Below, piece by piece: positions 30,001 to 38,703 of a DNA stretch of 64,000 nt. The notes below the pieces were generated by a model. It did no database searches and had not been told where the DNA came from. It saw only the letters and a program-made list of their open reading frames with translations. Positions within the stretch are counted from its first letter, which is position 1, and every line of letters begins with the position of its first letter. Source of the stretch: Hymenolepis diminuta (Eukaryota; Platyhelminthes; Cestoda; Cyclophyllidea; Hymenolepididae). Both the position numbers and the translations under genes were made by a program. The stretch is from NCBI GenBank assembly GCA_900708905.1, contig CAADRB010000042.1, positions 921,288 to 985,287 on the forward strand, in the 5' to 3' direction.

Positions 30001-33000
30001 ATTGTCCTGAGATATATGTAAAAATAAAATAAAATTTATGTTGAGTCAAAGAAAGGGCTTGGGAATCCACAAATATCTACCTTAACGAAATAATTACAAT
30101 TCCGTTTACTGAAGTTTCAAAGGCGGAATTAGATCACAAGAAATTAAAAAAACCACAGTTGAATACCCTTCTTTCAGTCAGCATATTTGTTAACTTTGGA
30201 CAAATTATGAATTTAGTTCAAAACTGCTCGAACTGTGATATATTTGATTGTTCCAAAGAATGATTTTAAATTCTAAAAGGTCTTCACACACTTCTGCTCT
30301 AAGTGGAAAGTATTCATTTGCGACAGATTTTCAAAGTTCGTGAAAGTACGCGATGTTGTTTGGAAAATTAGCATCCTGGAGTCCCGATGATGAGGAACTA
30401 AAATGCTGTTACCTCCCTTCTATTATTAATTAGTACAGTTGATTGTGAAAGTATGTCGACTGGTATGAAAAGACATACCTCTTAAACAGTTCGTTGTAAC
30501 GGTGTAACTGTGATCTGGAATAAGTCCTTAGAAGCCGCTAAAGTATCTTCCTTCAGTCATTGAAGAAAACTGGTTAAATACCTGGGTTATATCAAATATG
30601 TTACGGACACTTTTGAGCTGCGTGATGAACAAATATTGTAATAAATAGCAAAATTAGAGTAGGAATAAAATTTTATTAAATGTGGTTATTTCCAAAAGTA
30701 CGCACTAGCCATACAAAGTTAACGAAATGCAAAAATTCCATCTATAAATTTAAAATTTTTCGCAAGATTTTGTTAAAAGAACTTGCGAAAATAAACATTT
30801 AAAAACCTACTTTAAGGGAACTTCTTCTTCACCTCCACTGTGAATTGTTCTTCCAACTAAAATTTCTGTGCTGCCTATGAGAGATGAATCCTATACAATA
30901 TATAAATAAATGAAAATTTTATAAAATGTTAAAAAATAAATGACATGCTTTAATGGTATGTTAGAACAAAACTCAAAAGAAAATATTCCATTTCATAATT
31001 CTAATAAGTTGAGGTATTTTGAATGCAATACAAAACTTGTTCACAGATTATAAAGCAACCCTCTTTGTTCTGTTATTTATCCTATGCTAATAGAATGAAA
31101 CTATTTTTACTGTGGTCGATCATCAGTAAACATGCCATAAATGCAAATTCATTCACTTAAAAACTTCAATCAAAATTTTAAGGATCAAATAATAAAACTG
31201 AAAATATTGTAATGTTACACGGTTTGTTACACTGTTTATAAGAAGGTGAAAAACAGTGTAATCAAAACTCAAATGCCTTGATTTCATCATTTTCTTCTCC
31301 CTGATATCATCCTACACTCCAATCCTTACCGTATTTTTTTACTGCTTTCCGAATTCAAACTCCTTCTCAGTAATATAACAAAACAACTACTTTCAGTTAT
31401 CAATGATTACATTTACAATATCAGTTCAGTCCAACCAGTAGAATAATTGAAATGATTTCCCTTATTGGATAAAAATAGCAAGGGGAGGAACGGATCGTTT
31501 CCCAACCAAATGATAAGCTAAATTTTCTAATTTGCCGCAACACTGTGATAAACATTATCTAACAAATTATCATTATGGCATTGAATTGCAGCAACATTTT
31601 CAAAATTTACAACAATGGTCCACAAGTTGAAACGAATTTAATGCGCAATTTTATAATGGAACAATCTCCCACTGATTTAGGGGCTCAAAATACAAATTCC
31701 TTATGTTTTCTGCCTTCTTATTTTTGGTATTCTGAGTTGTGCTTTAGCCACCCCACTTACGGAATATTATGTGGAAATTTCAGTTAGCGGTAGGAAACAG
31801 CAATAAATTTGCAATAAACAGGAGAGCAAACCTGCATTCAAAACTAGATACTTTAGTCTAGACTTTCTCTCTTTACAACGTTTGAGAAACAGTAAATAAT
31901 TTGAAGAGTATTGATGAATTTCACTGAAATTTTTGTCAAATGCAGAGGTTGTTGATTAGTTATTGAGCGGCAGAAAAGTTCATTAAGGAAAGATTCAAGA
32001 GAAAATTACCATTCACAACTATCATATATTTTGTTACATGAACCTTTTCTGTTTCATCGCCTGTTTGGCAATTCTGCTTTCCCCTTATTTGGATGACATC
32101 TTATAATTAAAACTTGCAAATTTTTGCAGTACCATAAACAAAAAATTATAAGATATATCTTTAAAATACTTACCGTCTTATTCCCCTTTGAGCATTGATA
32201 GCTGAAATGATATTACAAATCAAATTTCTCTCCTAAATCAGTAGTGCATTTAATGAAGCAAAACTTACAATTCAATTAAAATAGTCTGTTTTTCTTCAAA
32301 AATGTAATCTATTGACATATAGGACCTGAATTGTATGAAGGAGGAAACCGGCTGCACTTCGGTTTCGAAATTCTGCATTTGAAATACAAAGCCGGATTAT
32401 AACCTTCTTTTACTTTTCATATGAACTGTTTATAATATACATAAGAAAAATCTAATTTAATTGTGTTATATATTTGAATAAAATATAAAAATGCTTACTG
32501 AAACAACGAATAAAAATAGAAGGTATGAAAATTATCCTGGAAAATATGAAGAAATTCAATAATTCTTCATATTCTTACATTTCGTGATTGAAAATATCCA
32601 CATGAGTTTAAAAATATCCTCGCAAAGCTGTATTTTGCATTTAGTTTTACATCTCTAAAAATAAGAAAGGCAATGGTCAGAATGAAATAAAATGAGCCTC
32701 TTAATCTTAATTCACACTTTATTCATTTTTATAACTTTAAGCTTTTATTGATATTGCTTTAATAATTAAAACAGATATTTCAATAAATATTTAAAAGCTG
32801 TATGATATCGCACAGGGCGAAGATTTCTTATTTGGAAAAATACTTATAGATGTATCACATTTGTTCATGTTACTTCGCAATGTTTAAAACAGAAAAAAAG
32901 TAATAAGAAGATGTTAAAATTTGACCTAAAATAAAATAAATTCTATGTTTTAATTAATTGCACCTATTTCGGAACTGAGTACAGAAGCGGAAATTAAGAT

Positions 33001-33544
33001 ATAAATCTTAACTTTTAAAACATATCATAGAAATAATATGTGTACAGGCCAGTAGTTTCATTCTTAATTTAATTTACTTTTGTCCAAATAAAATTCGTCA
33101 TAAAATACAGTTTGAATTAAATGTGCTGTGATCTATTCGTTCATTGAGAACAAAAGAAGAATTTGGAGTTCAACTACCGGTAAGTGTAAAAGCTATGACT
33201 ATTTTGAAAGCCGACCAACAAAAGTGTTCAAAAACGCGACTAGGATAACATCTCAAAATATCATCCCGATTTTTCGATTAGCTTTTCTTCCATCATCGAA
33301 ATTTTTCAAATTTTGCTTAACCTTAATACTTTCGCGCCTTTAAACGAAATTATATTTTTACGTTTTTGGGAATAATCAGCTAATTTGTTCGCCCTGGCTA
33401 AAGGAAAATTTTAAATTACTGTTTTGTACAAATACAAGACAAAGGAACGATTATTTTCGAAATAATCAGAGTAAGGAAATTGAGGGAAATTTAACCTTTG
33501 TACCTGAATGAGAATCCCATTTGAATTCGAACTCCAGAAGGCAT
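5441..33544 (-). CDS. Divergent copine, about 20-22 exons (gene-level span)
   Basis: Copines are cytosolic proteins with two C2 domains and a vWA domain that bind phospholipid in response to calcium and recruit partner proteins to membranes. Twenty exons from 32372 to 5441 join with consistent phase at every junction and give 688 residues plus stop. Counting from the exon at 32372, the C2A remnant is about residues 1-80, C2B about 99-216, the linker with SFLDYI 217-255, the vWA domain 256-493 and the tail 494-688. Copine hallmarks seen are DMFGKSDPY, FDWD, VIGEF, YSNSGI, SFLDYI, DELFPAFGFG, NNPNCEGVSGVLAAY, NFAPLIKHVNE, LPISIIFIGVG and AKEVLAELP. The start of C2A is incomplete; a start exon at 33504-33544 is only a candidate. 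The metal site of the vWA domain and the calcium loops of C2A look degraded. A copine is certain as a family call; the exact family member is not. Confidence 0.93.
6029..7109 (-). other. Copine intron
   Basis: Runs between the GTGTAT donor at 7109 and the TTCTTTAG acceptor above 6028. I see nothing else in it. Confidence 0.85.
7110..7217 (-). CDS. Copine exon: end of vWA domain
   Basis: Encodes FVEMRRFLRLAADGSEEIRW then NKLGLAKEVLAELPTQ, matching copine FVPFR.F...........LA..VLAE(I/V)P.Q. 108 nt, phase 0 on both sides. Acceptor TTTCAG, donor GTGTAT. Confidence 0.95.
7218..9175 (-). other. Copine intron
   Basis: A 1.96-kb AT-rich intron. It holds a perfect 22-bp AT palindrome at 8691-8712; nothing coding is seen. 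Confidence 0.85.
8691..8712. repeat. 22-bp perfect palindrome, A/T only
   Basis: AAAAAATATTT followed by its exact reverse complement. In such AT-rich DNA this may be chance. Confidence 0.6.
9176..9249 (-). CDS. Copine exon: vWA domain, LQVLD...RD.VQ
   Basis: Encodes LQVLDQDFALLKIGQEEACR then DNVQ, matching copine M..LD.D...L.......RDIVQ. 74 nt, phase 1 in, phase 0 out. Acceptor ATACAG, donor GTGGGT. Confidence 0.93.
11500..11820. repeat. Pyrimidine-rich stretch with CT and TATC-like runs
   Basis: The plus strand is dominated by C and T, ending in CTCTCTTTCTCTCTGTATCT and related tetranucleotide runs. Similar but unalignable pyrimidine-rich blocks occur at about 26390-26480, 45850-45950 and 57780-58010. 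Confidence 0.5.
11985..12104 (-). repeat. Dispersed repeat family, copy A (minus orientation)
   Basis: CATTCAGTGATGTAGATGAC, then GATCTAGTCA, GGGCGGTAAAATCAGAGTTT and TCATAAGAGCGATTCCATGA align in order with the reverse complement of the copy at 38562-38702. Divergence is clearly substantial, as in an old repeat. Confidence 0.7.
12417..12474 (-). CDS. Copine exon (58 nt): vWA strand LPISIIFIGVG
   Basis: Encodes ASFLPISIIFIGVGGRKFE, matching copine AS.LP(L/M)SIIIVGVG.ADF. Phase 0 in, phase 1 out. Acceptor TTGCAG, donor GTAAGG. Confidence 0.95.
12475..13788 (-). other. Copine intron
   Basis: A 1.3-kb intron with a TA/TG-rich microsatellite-like stretch around 12560-12600. Nothing else is supported. 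Confidence 0.85.
13789..13891 (-). CDS. Copine exon: vWA core strand, TDG position
   Basis: Encodes MARTSRDSSKYFVLLILTTG then LVDDWVETQRAVIE. Copines read YHVLLIITDGEITDM..T...IV; here the metal-binding aspartate of TDG is a threonine. 103 nt, phase 2 in, phase 0 out. Acceptor TTTATAG, donor GTAAGA. It lies after a 5.97-kb intron. Confidence 0.93.
14032..14049. repeat. 18-bp perfect palindrome
   Basis: GATATCTTATAAGATATC equals its own reverse complement. No flanking signal suggests a role. Confidence 0.6.
16128..16150. repeat. Perfect 11-bp inverted repeat with one central base
   Basis: GAAATATTTTT, one A, then AAAAATATTTC. It is A/T dominated and may be chance. Confidence 0.5.
18510..18560 (+). 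repeat. Dispersed repeat family, partial copy
   Basis: GATCATTCCA, CACTGGATATGCACC, TATAGAC and CTGAC follow the order of GATCATCCAC, CACTGGATGTGCACC, GATCGAC and CTGAC in the 38562-38702 copy. Only the core is recognisable. Confidence 0.5.
19864..19991 (-). CDS. Copine exon: vWA domain, NNP.C.G...AY
   Basis: Encodes TGDLNNPNCEGVSGVLAAYS and, later, NFAPLIKHVN. These match copine NGNP.NP.C.GI.GIL.AY and TNFAPV..HVA. 128 nt, phase 0 in, phase 2 out. The donor is GTGAGT after AATGA, fixed by the next exon, which begins A and completes the glutamate codon. Confidence 0.97.
20257..20332 (-). CDS. Copine exon: vWA domain, LFPAFGFG
   Basis: Encodes DELFPAFGFGTRVGSDGRKS then HLFPL. D.LFPAFGFGA is a copine signature. 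76 nt, phase 2 in, phase 0 out. Acceptor TTTCAG, donor GTAAGT. Confidence 0.97.
20333..22057 (-). other. Copine intron
   Basis: A 1.7-kb intron holding a strong hairpin at 21134-21158. The neighbouring exons join SDELFPAFGFG cleanly. Confidence 0.85.
21134..21158. repeat. Perfect 10-bp hairpin within a longer imperfect stem
   Basis: AAAATGAGGC, loop CACAT, GCCTCATTTT. A/T-rich flanks can extend the pairing after a small bulge. It is transcribed as part of a copine intron. Confidence 0.6.
22058..22225 (-). CDS. Copine exon: start of vWA domain
   Basis: Opens TSINVVVGIDLSNQIRQSNS and ends EYIIAIQAVVEILQVYDS. This is the copine segment that normally reads FTVGIDFTGSNG...YL.AI..VG.I...YD. The metal-site motif DFTGSNG is replaced by DLSNQIR. 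168 nt, phase 2 on both sides. Acceptor TTTTAG, donor GTAAAG. Confidence 0.94.
22226..22876 (-). other. Copine intron
   Basis: The frame at 22281-22541 in this intron is open but is skipped by a precise phase-2 junction completing the second Gly of the LSGG motif. Nothing else is seen. Confidence 0.8.
22877..22938 (-). CDS. Copine exon: linker with SFLDYI motif
   Basis: Encodes VNVKVSISSNACSFLDYILS plus two bases. SFLDYI..GG is a near-invariant copine motif just before the vWA domain; the second glycine is completed across the next junction. 62 nt, phase 0 in, phase 2 out. Acceptor TTCAAG, donor GTATGT. Confidence 0.96.
23181..23234 (-). CDS. Copine exon (54 nt): basic linker
   Basis: Encodes LINRSKFRRKKVYSNSGI, matching the copine LINPKK..KKKYKNSG signature after C2B. 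Phase 0 on both sides. Acceptor TTTCAG, donor GTAAGT. Confidence 0.96.
23307..23379 (-). CDS. Copine exon: end of C2B
   Basis: Encodes DVIGEFITTARFLLTCTKEG then RDFE, matching copine H(K/D)FIGEF.T....L....FE. 73 nt, phase 2 in, phase 0 out. Acceptor TTTAG, donor GTAATT. Confidence 0.95.
23498..23521 (-). CDS. Copine microexon (24 nt): insert in C2B calcium loop 3
   Basis: A 24-nt exon encoding DTVDPDI with shared codons on each side, after a TTACAG acceptor and before a GTAAGT donor. It enters and leaves in phase 2, so its inclusion or omission does not alter the frame. It adds eight residues, rich in aspartate, to the loop between FDWD and VIGEF. Without it the join reads NGEGDVIGEF, close to the usual copine length (for example DRDGSHDFIGEF). 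Confidence 0.85.
24223..24275. repeat. Inverted repeat, 9-bp arms, 35-nt spacer
   Basis: CACCGATCG at 24223-24231 and CGATCGGTG at 24267-24275. The arms are G/C-rich for this region, so chance is less likely than for the A/T palindromes. Confidence 0.55.
24673..24721. repeat. Imperfect stem-loop with 12-14-nt arms
   Basis: TTCGTTCTTCCG at 24673-24684 pairs with CGGAAGAAAACGAA at 24708-24721 apart from a two-base bulge. The loop contains a direct repeat of ATTCCGG. Confidence 0.5.
25221..25268 (-). CDS. Copine exon (48 nt): C2B loop 3, first half
   Basis: Encodes EICFRCFDWDGANGE. FDWD carries two of the calcium ligands of C2B, matching copine ...CFDWD or CSDYD. Acceptor GGCAG, donor GTAAGT, phase 2 on both sides. 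Confidence 0.93.
25343..25447 (-). CDS. Copine exon: central C2B
   Basis: Encodes WEQCYQSEVVKKTLAPDWKP then LLISLDRLCDGNLD. It matches the copine pattern W.L.YKTEVIKNTLNP.WK....L..LC.GN. 105 nt, phase 2 in and out. Acceptor ACTTTAG, donor GTATTT. The 3.3-kb intron before it shows no other copine exon. Confidence 0.95.
25448..28732 (-). other. Copine intron
   Basis: A 3.3-kb intron with a pyrimidine-rich stretch around 26390-26480. No exon is required by phase or by the copine alignment. Confidence 0.8.
28733..28836 (-). CDS. Copine exon: start of C2B with calcium loop 1
   Basis: Encodes ENIVLKMQGVGLDKKDMF followed by GKSDPYIIILRR. LDKKDMFGKSDP is the classic copine C2B loop 1 with both calcium-binding aspartates kept. 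104 nt, phase 0 in, phase 2 out. Acceptor TTTTAG, donor GTAAGT. Confidence 0.96.
28837..29198 (-). other. Copine intron
   Basis: A 362-nt intron. Nothing else is seen. Confidence 0.85.
29199..29227 (-). CDS. Copine microexon (29 nt): C2A to C2B linker
   Basis: Encodes CTREEPSTK after a shared codon. In copines this stretch ends C2A and leads into C2B (typically ...AEE...). Acceptor TTCTAG, donor GTAAGC. Phase 1 in, phase 0 out, fitting both neighbours. Confidence 0.78.
29862..29914 (-). CDS. Copine exon: C2A last strand and linker
   Basis: A 53-nt exon encoding IPQGSAGESEAFNGSVI, in the place of the copine segment leading into the final C2A strand. Phase 2 in, phase 1 out. Acceptor CTACAG, donor GTAAGT. 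Confidence 0.8.
30811..30890 (-). CDS. Copine exon: end of C2A
   Basis: Encodes DSSLIGSTEILVGRTI then a GGEEEVPL segment, matching the copine DDDFLGE...LG...PL strand and turn at the C-terminal part of C2A. 80 nt, phase 0 in, phase 2 out. Acceptor TATAG, donor GTAGGT. Confidence 0.88.
32174..32201 (-). CDS. Copine microexon (28 nt): C2A loop 3
   Basis: A 28-nt exon encoding YQCSKGNKT between a TTTCAG acceptor and a GTAAGT donor. It takes over the phase 2 left by the previous exon and ends in phase 0. In ordinary copines this position carries the calcium-binding D-x-D motif of C2A; here it reads YQCS, so the acidic ligands are absent. Confidence 0.82.
32269..32372 (-). CDS. Copine exon: C2A, central strands
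   Basis: The exon encodes NFETEV at its start and SIDYIFEE later, matching the copine C2A segment that usually reads GRTEV then DYYFEE. It is 104 nt, enters in phase 0 and leaves in phase 2. The acceptor is ATGCAG and the donor GTAAGT. This is the most upstream exon I can place with confidence. Confidence 0.88.
32373..33503 (-). other. Unresolved 5' part of the copine gene
   Basis: About 20 residues of C2A around the usual SDPF motif should be encoded upstream of 32372. I found good-looking acceptors (for example before 32973) but no exon here with the right phase and sequence. It may be strongly diverged, lie farther upstream, or be absent. Confidence 0.4.
33504..33544 (-). CDS. Candidate first coding exon of the copine gene
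   Basis: An ATG in a good context (GCCAAAATGCC) opens a 41-nt frame reading MPSGVRIQMGFSF plus two bases, followed by a GTACAA donor. The strand pattern VRIQMGFSF would fit the first beta strand of a C2A domain, and two CCAAT boxes lie 167-204 bp upstream. It does not join directly to the exon at 32372, because the phases differ and about 20 residues around the expected SDPF motif are missing. At least one further exon must lie between them if this start is right. Confidence 0.4.
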
Positions 33545-33710
33545 TTTGGCAGATTGTGCGATAGAAGATGAGACTTTCACTTAATTCCAACTCTTAGCAG
33601 ACAATCATGACAAAGACTTGCTGAAATATGGAAAGAAAATAGGGCTACTTGTGGACTCTCCAGTGGTAAAGGGAATTTTATTGCTCACTCCTTGCTAATC
33701 CGGACTTTTC

Positions 33711-33748
33711 ATTGGTTTTCCTTATCTGGCAAATCATAATTGACCAAT
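33711..33748. promoter_or_regulatory. Pair of CCAAT boxes upstream of the copine candidate start
   Basis: ATTGG at 33711-33715 (a CCAAT box on the minus strand) and CCAAT at 33744-33748 lie about 170 and 200 bp upstream of the candidate start codon at 33544. CCAAT boxes bind NF-Y and are common at this distance in animal promoters. I see no convincing TATA box. The pair is weak evidence on its own, but it agrees with the candidate first exon. Confidence 0.3.
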
Positions 33749-35490
33749 CGGAAGAGCCGATCACTGAATTCATGCTTATAAGAGGCATATTCGCATGTGT
33801 ATTCATGTTTAAGATTTGTACTCACAATTATCATGAAAAGAAGTTGTAGATTTACCATTTTACGCTTTTAGCCATAAAGATATAATGATACTATTATACG
33901 TATGGAATGCTAATATAAACATCTTCAAAGGATTTTAAAACTATACGGAAATGCTGAACATGAGCATGAAAGTAATACACATACGTCAAAGTAAATTATT
34001 ACAGTTTTTAACTATGAGAAGACATTTTGATAAGGAAAATAGTAAAAATTACATTTATTCATTTAATGGTCAAAATGGAGGAAATCAATTAGAAGTAGAT
34101 ATTAAGGGCGGATGGTCAAATGAACCTTTCCTAATGAGTATAATTTGCTCTAATATTTCGAATTTCGGATTCCAGCTTCTTCAGTAAGTTCATGGCTGCA
34201 ATGCCAAGAGCTTATTTACCATCCAGTACCATTTCAATGCACTTTCTTCCTATAGTAACAAGGCGAGACTAGCTAGCGTAATTTATGCGCAATAGAGGTG
34301 AGATCTAATTATGATGAATGAGATTGAACTTAATCAAATTACATTTAATAAATGCTTTTTGATAGATTTCTCATTGAAATGACCAATAATTTGGCATTTA
34401 ATAATGTAGAGATAGAACCTTTTTGCCATCCTCACCTTCCTGTATACTTTGTATTTAAAGCTATATGGCATCCTACGTAAGTCATATTTTTATAAAAATT
34501 TAAATGACAGCATTTAAATTCAGAGCAGTTAAATTTGAGCTATCTAGATGTGAATATCTATATATACTTAAAGCCTTGCAGCTGAGCTATTACAGAAAAT
34601 ATTACTTAACAATGAAGTTAGGGAAGATTTTGAAAAAGATTATTAACTTCTGGGTTTAAGTGAGTCTGTTAATGTCCTTAAATTAGTATCCATTCGGATT
34701 TTGGAAGCGCACTAATAAAGCTACTACCCAATTATGTCTGGCTTATTCTTTAGGTTTTCGATTTTATAATTATTAATGATGTCAATGTAAAAACTACAAC
34801 AAATTCACCTAAATGATTCCATTGGAATTTGAGGGGAGGAGATTCGAATTGAATTAGAGCATAAAGACATGGTTGAAATATGAAATTTTCGAGGTATAGA
34901 ATTCGAGTCCCCTAATATCAGCTGGGACGTCCATAGTATTAGACACCTAATCATTAAGTTTCCGATGGCGTCACTCCAGAGTTGCTTGGATAACAGTCTG
35001 GGTTTTTCCAAAAGTTAAAAATCAGAAGAGTAAATGAATACGTCCATTACTAATTGACACAAGTATAACTGCATTTTTCGGATATCTACTTGCCAAACTT
35101 TTAACAGGAAGCTCACATAATAGAAGGGGTAATATTTAGGACATATTCTTCGCCCTAAATATAAGATCACCGTTAATATAATGGATGACACTTCAGATTC
35201 ATTATGTCGTTGCACTTAATTAGAGTTTAGTTCAGAGCATCATCTCTTAGTACCTTATAGCTGAAGTTTTAGAAATTGACACTGCTTTAATAAGCAGTTT
35301 CCCGTCTGCTATACACATAAATTATCAACTATTTAATTGAATTGAATGTAATCTCGATGAATTTGTTTCTTCTAGTAATCACCATTTACGAATTTTGTTA
35401 AAGAAACTTAAAATCTATCTGGTCATACAGAGCTCATATTCAGGGTTAGTTAACCAATTAATATTGCAAATGAACTTAACGAAGCACTGT

Positions 35491-35518
35491 CAAATATGTC
35501 AGATCTGAGACATATTTG
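35491..35518. repeat. Perfect 10-bp hairpin
   Basis: CAAATATGTC, loop AGATCTGA, GACATATTTG. Confidence 0.6.
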
Positions 35519-36319
35519 AAGCATAACTGACTACTGAGTAAATTATTATTAACAGACTCCCATATTTATACCGTATGAAGTTGGAAAGTTTTTAAACACT
35601 CTAAAATAATCAAATAGTCTACTGCAACCGTTATGGATTGGGGTATTACGTTAATTTCACCTGTATTTACCTTTAGGCAGTTATTTTAATCTCAATTGTT
35701 GAATGTTCTATTTATGTGAACTAGTTTTAATGTTCTCTTTATAACTTTTATTCTCTTAACTTGATCTGCCTCTTATTTGATGTCAATCTTTATAATAACA
35801 CGTGTATCGAAATTATAACCGTAACTGTGAGTTATATCCGTCGCTTCTCATTTCTGCTGCCACCTCTTAAGAGTTAATATTGCCGTTCTCACTCATGTAG
35901 GCTTTCACGAGCCTATCTAACTTCTACGAAGAGGAACTTGCATTTCATCGACCTCTTGTAGACCAGAAATAACTTGTATAATTTAACATTTATGTCGACG
36001 AATGTGCGCCGATGACCACTGCTCTAACACATGCAAAGAAAAAAATTCCGTAATGCCTGACTTGGTCATTTTTACGGTACCTTATATTTGGCTTGTAGCT
36101 TTTAGAAATGTATTGATTTTTATGTGATATTTGTAATGTCTTGTTATTACTCAGTCGCGGAAGACATATTCTTGTACGTTGAGTTAATCAAATTTAATTT
36201 GATAAGCAAGTGAGATGCATTTAACTACAGAGAGAAGTCTATCTTACTCTGGTCACCGTGCGTCAAAAAGGAATTATTTTGCGCCATAACTCTACCTTTT
36301 GAACTGGTAAATGTCTGTT

Positions 36320-36440
36320 AAGTCAAACCTCATGAGATCATCAGCAAACATCCAGTGATATAGGCAGCCGACTACACCGGATAGATCTAGTCACTAATTG
36401 AGAGAGTACGAGTTTCTAATAAGAGCAGTTCCAGGATACA
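36320..36440 (-). repeat. Dispersed repeat family, copy B (minus orientation)
   Basis: CTCATGAGATCA, ACATCCAGTG, GATCTAGTCACT, GAGTTTCTAATAAGAGCAG and TTCCAGGATAC align in order with the reverse complement of the copy at 38562-38702 (GTCAGGAGATCA, ACATCCAGTG, GCGCTAGTTACT, GAGTTTCTCGCAAGAACGG, CTCCGTGATAC). Confidence 0.8.
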
Positions 36441-37010
36441 TTCTTTATCTGTAATTGTTGCAGACACTTATCTTAATGGACCAAAACATATTCTTTTTTA
36501 CAGTTGCACCTCAAACTGCAAAATCAGTGCTACCTTCATGTCATTTGGGAAATCTGCTAATTTGCTAAAATAATTTAGTCGTTTCAATTTAAGACTTATT
36601 TAGATAGTTTGAATCTTCTGAGTCTCACAAAGTTATTGAAGGCGCCCCGGTCGGCCCAATAAATTTCGGGAAATACTTTTTTAATCTTTTATAAAGTTTA
36701 AAATTTATTCTGATTATCTGCTGAGTGATTACGCACAGAATTTACAAATTTTCACTACTGCTAGCAAATTCTGCTAGCAAAGAGGCATGTAGATTGAGAA
36801 CTGATCAGGTCTGCGAATGACATTTTTCTTTCTTTAGATTTGCTTAAGGTTTTCCTTCGAAAATTTTACCGAGGCGTATAGTGTTTATTTTCATTTACGA
36901 ATATGACGTTTTCATAAGTAATGAGACCACCAACTGTGAAATCACTTTAAGGTGAAAAATGCATTTTTACCTCTTGAAGTAATTAAAAGAAACTTAAATT
37001 TTACAATAAA

Positions 37011-37024
37011 TCTATCTATCTATC
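37011..37024 (+). repeat. (TCTA)n microsatellite, 14 nt
   Basis: Three and a half TCTA units. Confidence 0.8.
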
Positions 37025-38561
37025 TGTTAATAAGAATTTCAGGAGTTTCAACTTCGTGCATAACAAATATTTTATGGGTTATTTATCGCGATTTGCTATT
37101 ATTATTAATCAATGACCTAGAATCCACTCACGAGTACTTATGGAATATAGTAATATTTTTTCAAACGCTTTTAGTATTTACCATTTATCACCTCTTCAGT
37201 TTAATCTAGCTTATTCACCTTTATTTGGTTAGAGTTCTTTACGTTATTTATGTAAAAGGCACACAATACAATATATTCAATTGATAAGTGTAATTTATGC
37301 AACGTATTTGTGTAAAACTCCAGACGATATCAAAGAAAACACGTGTGATCTAGTTCACATAATTTTATATTGTGTTAATTACAGCTGATTAGACAGATAA
37401 GCTAGACAAATCTGAGAGACAGAGGTCAGTCTTCGTGTCTCAAAAGGGAATTTATCATGTGACCTGGCACTGATAGTTCAAATACCACAATTTGGTTCTT
37501 GCAAGAACCCGTGGTTTTAAAGTATCACTGGCACAAAACTCAGATAAGCTAGGTGTCGGGCGACCACAAAATATCACCAATCATAAGAAGCTATCATAAA
37601 GGAAAACTTATTGAGTCTGGATATTAAGAAACTTCAATTTTCGAGCAACCCATGGAAAGATTCACGAATATTTGAAGTTTCGTTGATGATTTTGCCCACT
37701 CATCTTTACATTAATTCCAATAGAGTAAACACAGTTGCTATTATGTATCTGTCTTAGCGACTGGTGATACCATTCAGTATTAATGGCTGCCAATTGGACA
37801 AGTTAAAAGTGCTTTTTCCATGCACAGAGTACAAACGTTGTCATTGTGGATAAATTAGTCTTTCGTCAGCGGGAAATTCATAACTAATTAATGGAAGTTT
37901 GAATAATAAAGACTTCTTTAGATAATGACACTTCTATAGAGTTTCGACAACAATTCCAACTAATATAATGAAATATCGAAAGTTGGATATAATTGATTAA
38001 ACTCTTATAAAATAATATATTTCTGGGAAATATATACGGTCATTTAAAATGATAGAATTTATGATTTTATTGATGCATGCGTTCACCCATTTCTTTACAT
38101 GTTTCAACTTCAAGAATACGTTGCCAATAAACAATAAATCCCTTTATTAATTGATCGTATCACGGATAAGAGGTTGACAAATGGACGTATAGATTAAGTG
38201 TTTTAGTGCATTAATTAGAATTGTCTGCAAAAGATATTGATTGCAATTTGTGAATTTTGGTATTCTTAGATTTTATTTCTTTGCCAAATTTTAATTACAA
38301 CGATTCGCTCTGAAGATCATTTTTTCATATCACCATTTCCGAGATGTCTGTTTTCTTTTCATCCTATATTCCACAGAGTAAGCTTAAATTCCGAAGAATC
38401 AAAGGAAAGCTAACATCCAGTAACAGAATTTGGATCGGTTGCATGGCCACTTTATTCATAACAAACCTGTTTTAAGGTGACGGAATCAGCACACGTCTGA
38501 GTAATTATAAGTAATCCTAAGTCCATTGGGAAGGGTATTCATAACAATTGACTTGGCAGAA

Positions 38562-38702
38562 GGAAAGTATCACGGAGCCGTTCTTGCGAGAAACTCACAT
38601 TTTACTACCCCTCTTACCGAACAGAAGTAACTAGCGCGATTGATCATCCACGGCACTGGATGTGCACCGATCGACATTGATCTCCTGACCTCTGAATTGA
38701 CA
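38562..38702 (+). repeat. Dispersed repeat family, reference copy
   Basis: The segment used for comparison. Its landmarks are CACGGAGCCGTTCTTGCGAG, ACTACCCCTCTTACCGA, GATTGATCATCCACGGCACT, GGATGTGCACCGATCGACAT and CTCCTGACCTCTGAATTGAC. Other copies match these in the same order. No open frame or terminal repeat is evident, so this looks like a short non-autonomous element or its fragment. Confidence 0.8.
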
Positions 38703-38703
38703 G

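Larger units (their letters stand above)
29228..32173 (-). other. Copine introns around the C2A exons
   Basis: Three introns (29228-29861, 29915-30810, 30891-32173) separated by the exons listed above. No further coding signal was found. Confidence 0.8.

Noticed and set aside
32497..32535. Possible small exon (DNFHTFYFYSLF) with acceptor TTTTCCAG and donor GTAAGC
   Set aside because: In none of its frames does it leave phase 0 as needed for the exon at 32372, and its sequence does not resemble C2A.
34220..34249. 30-nt possible exon (EESALKWYWM) with phase 0 out
   Set aside because: It would splice in phase to the 32372 exon but lacks the expected copine motif and lies upstream of the better start candidate.
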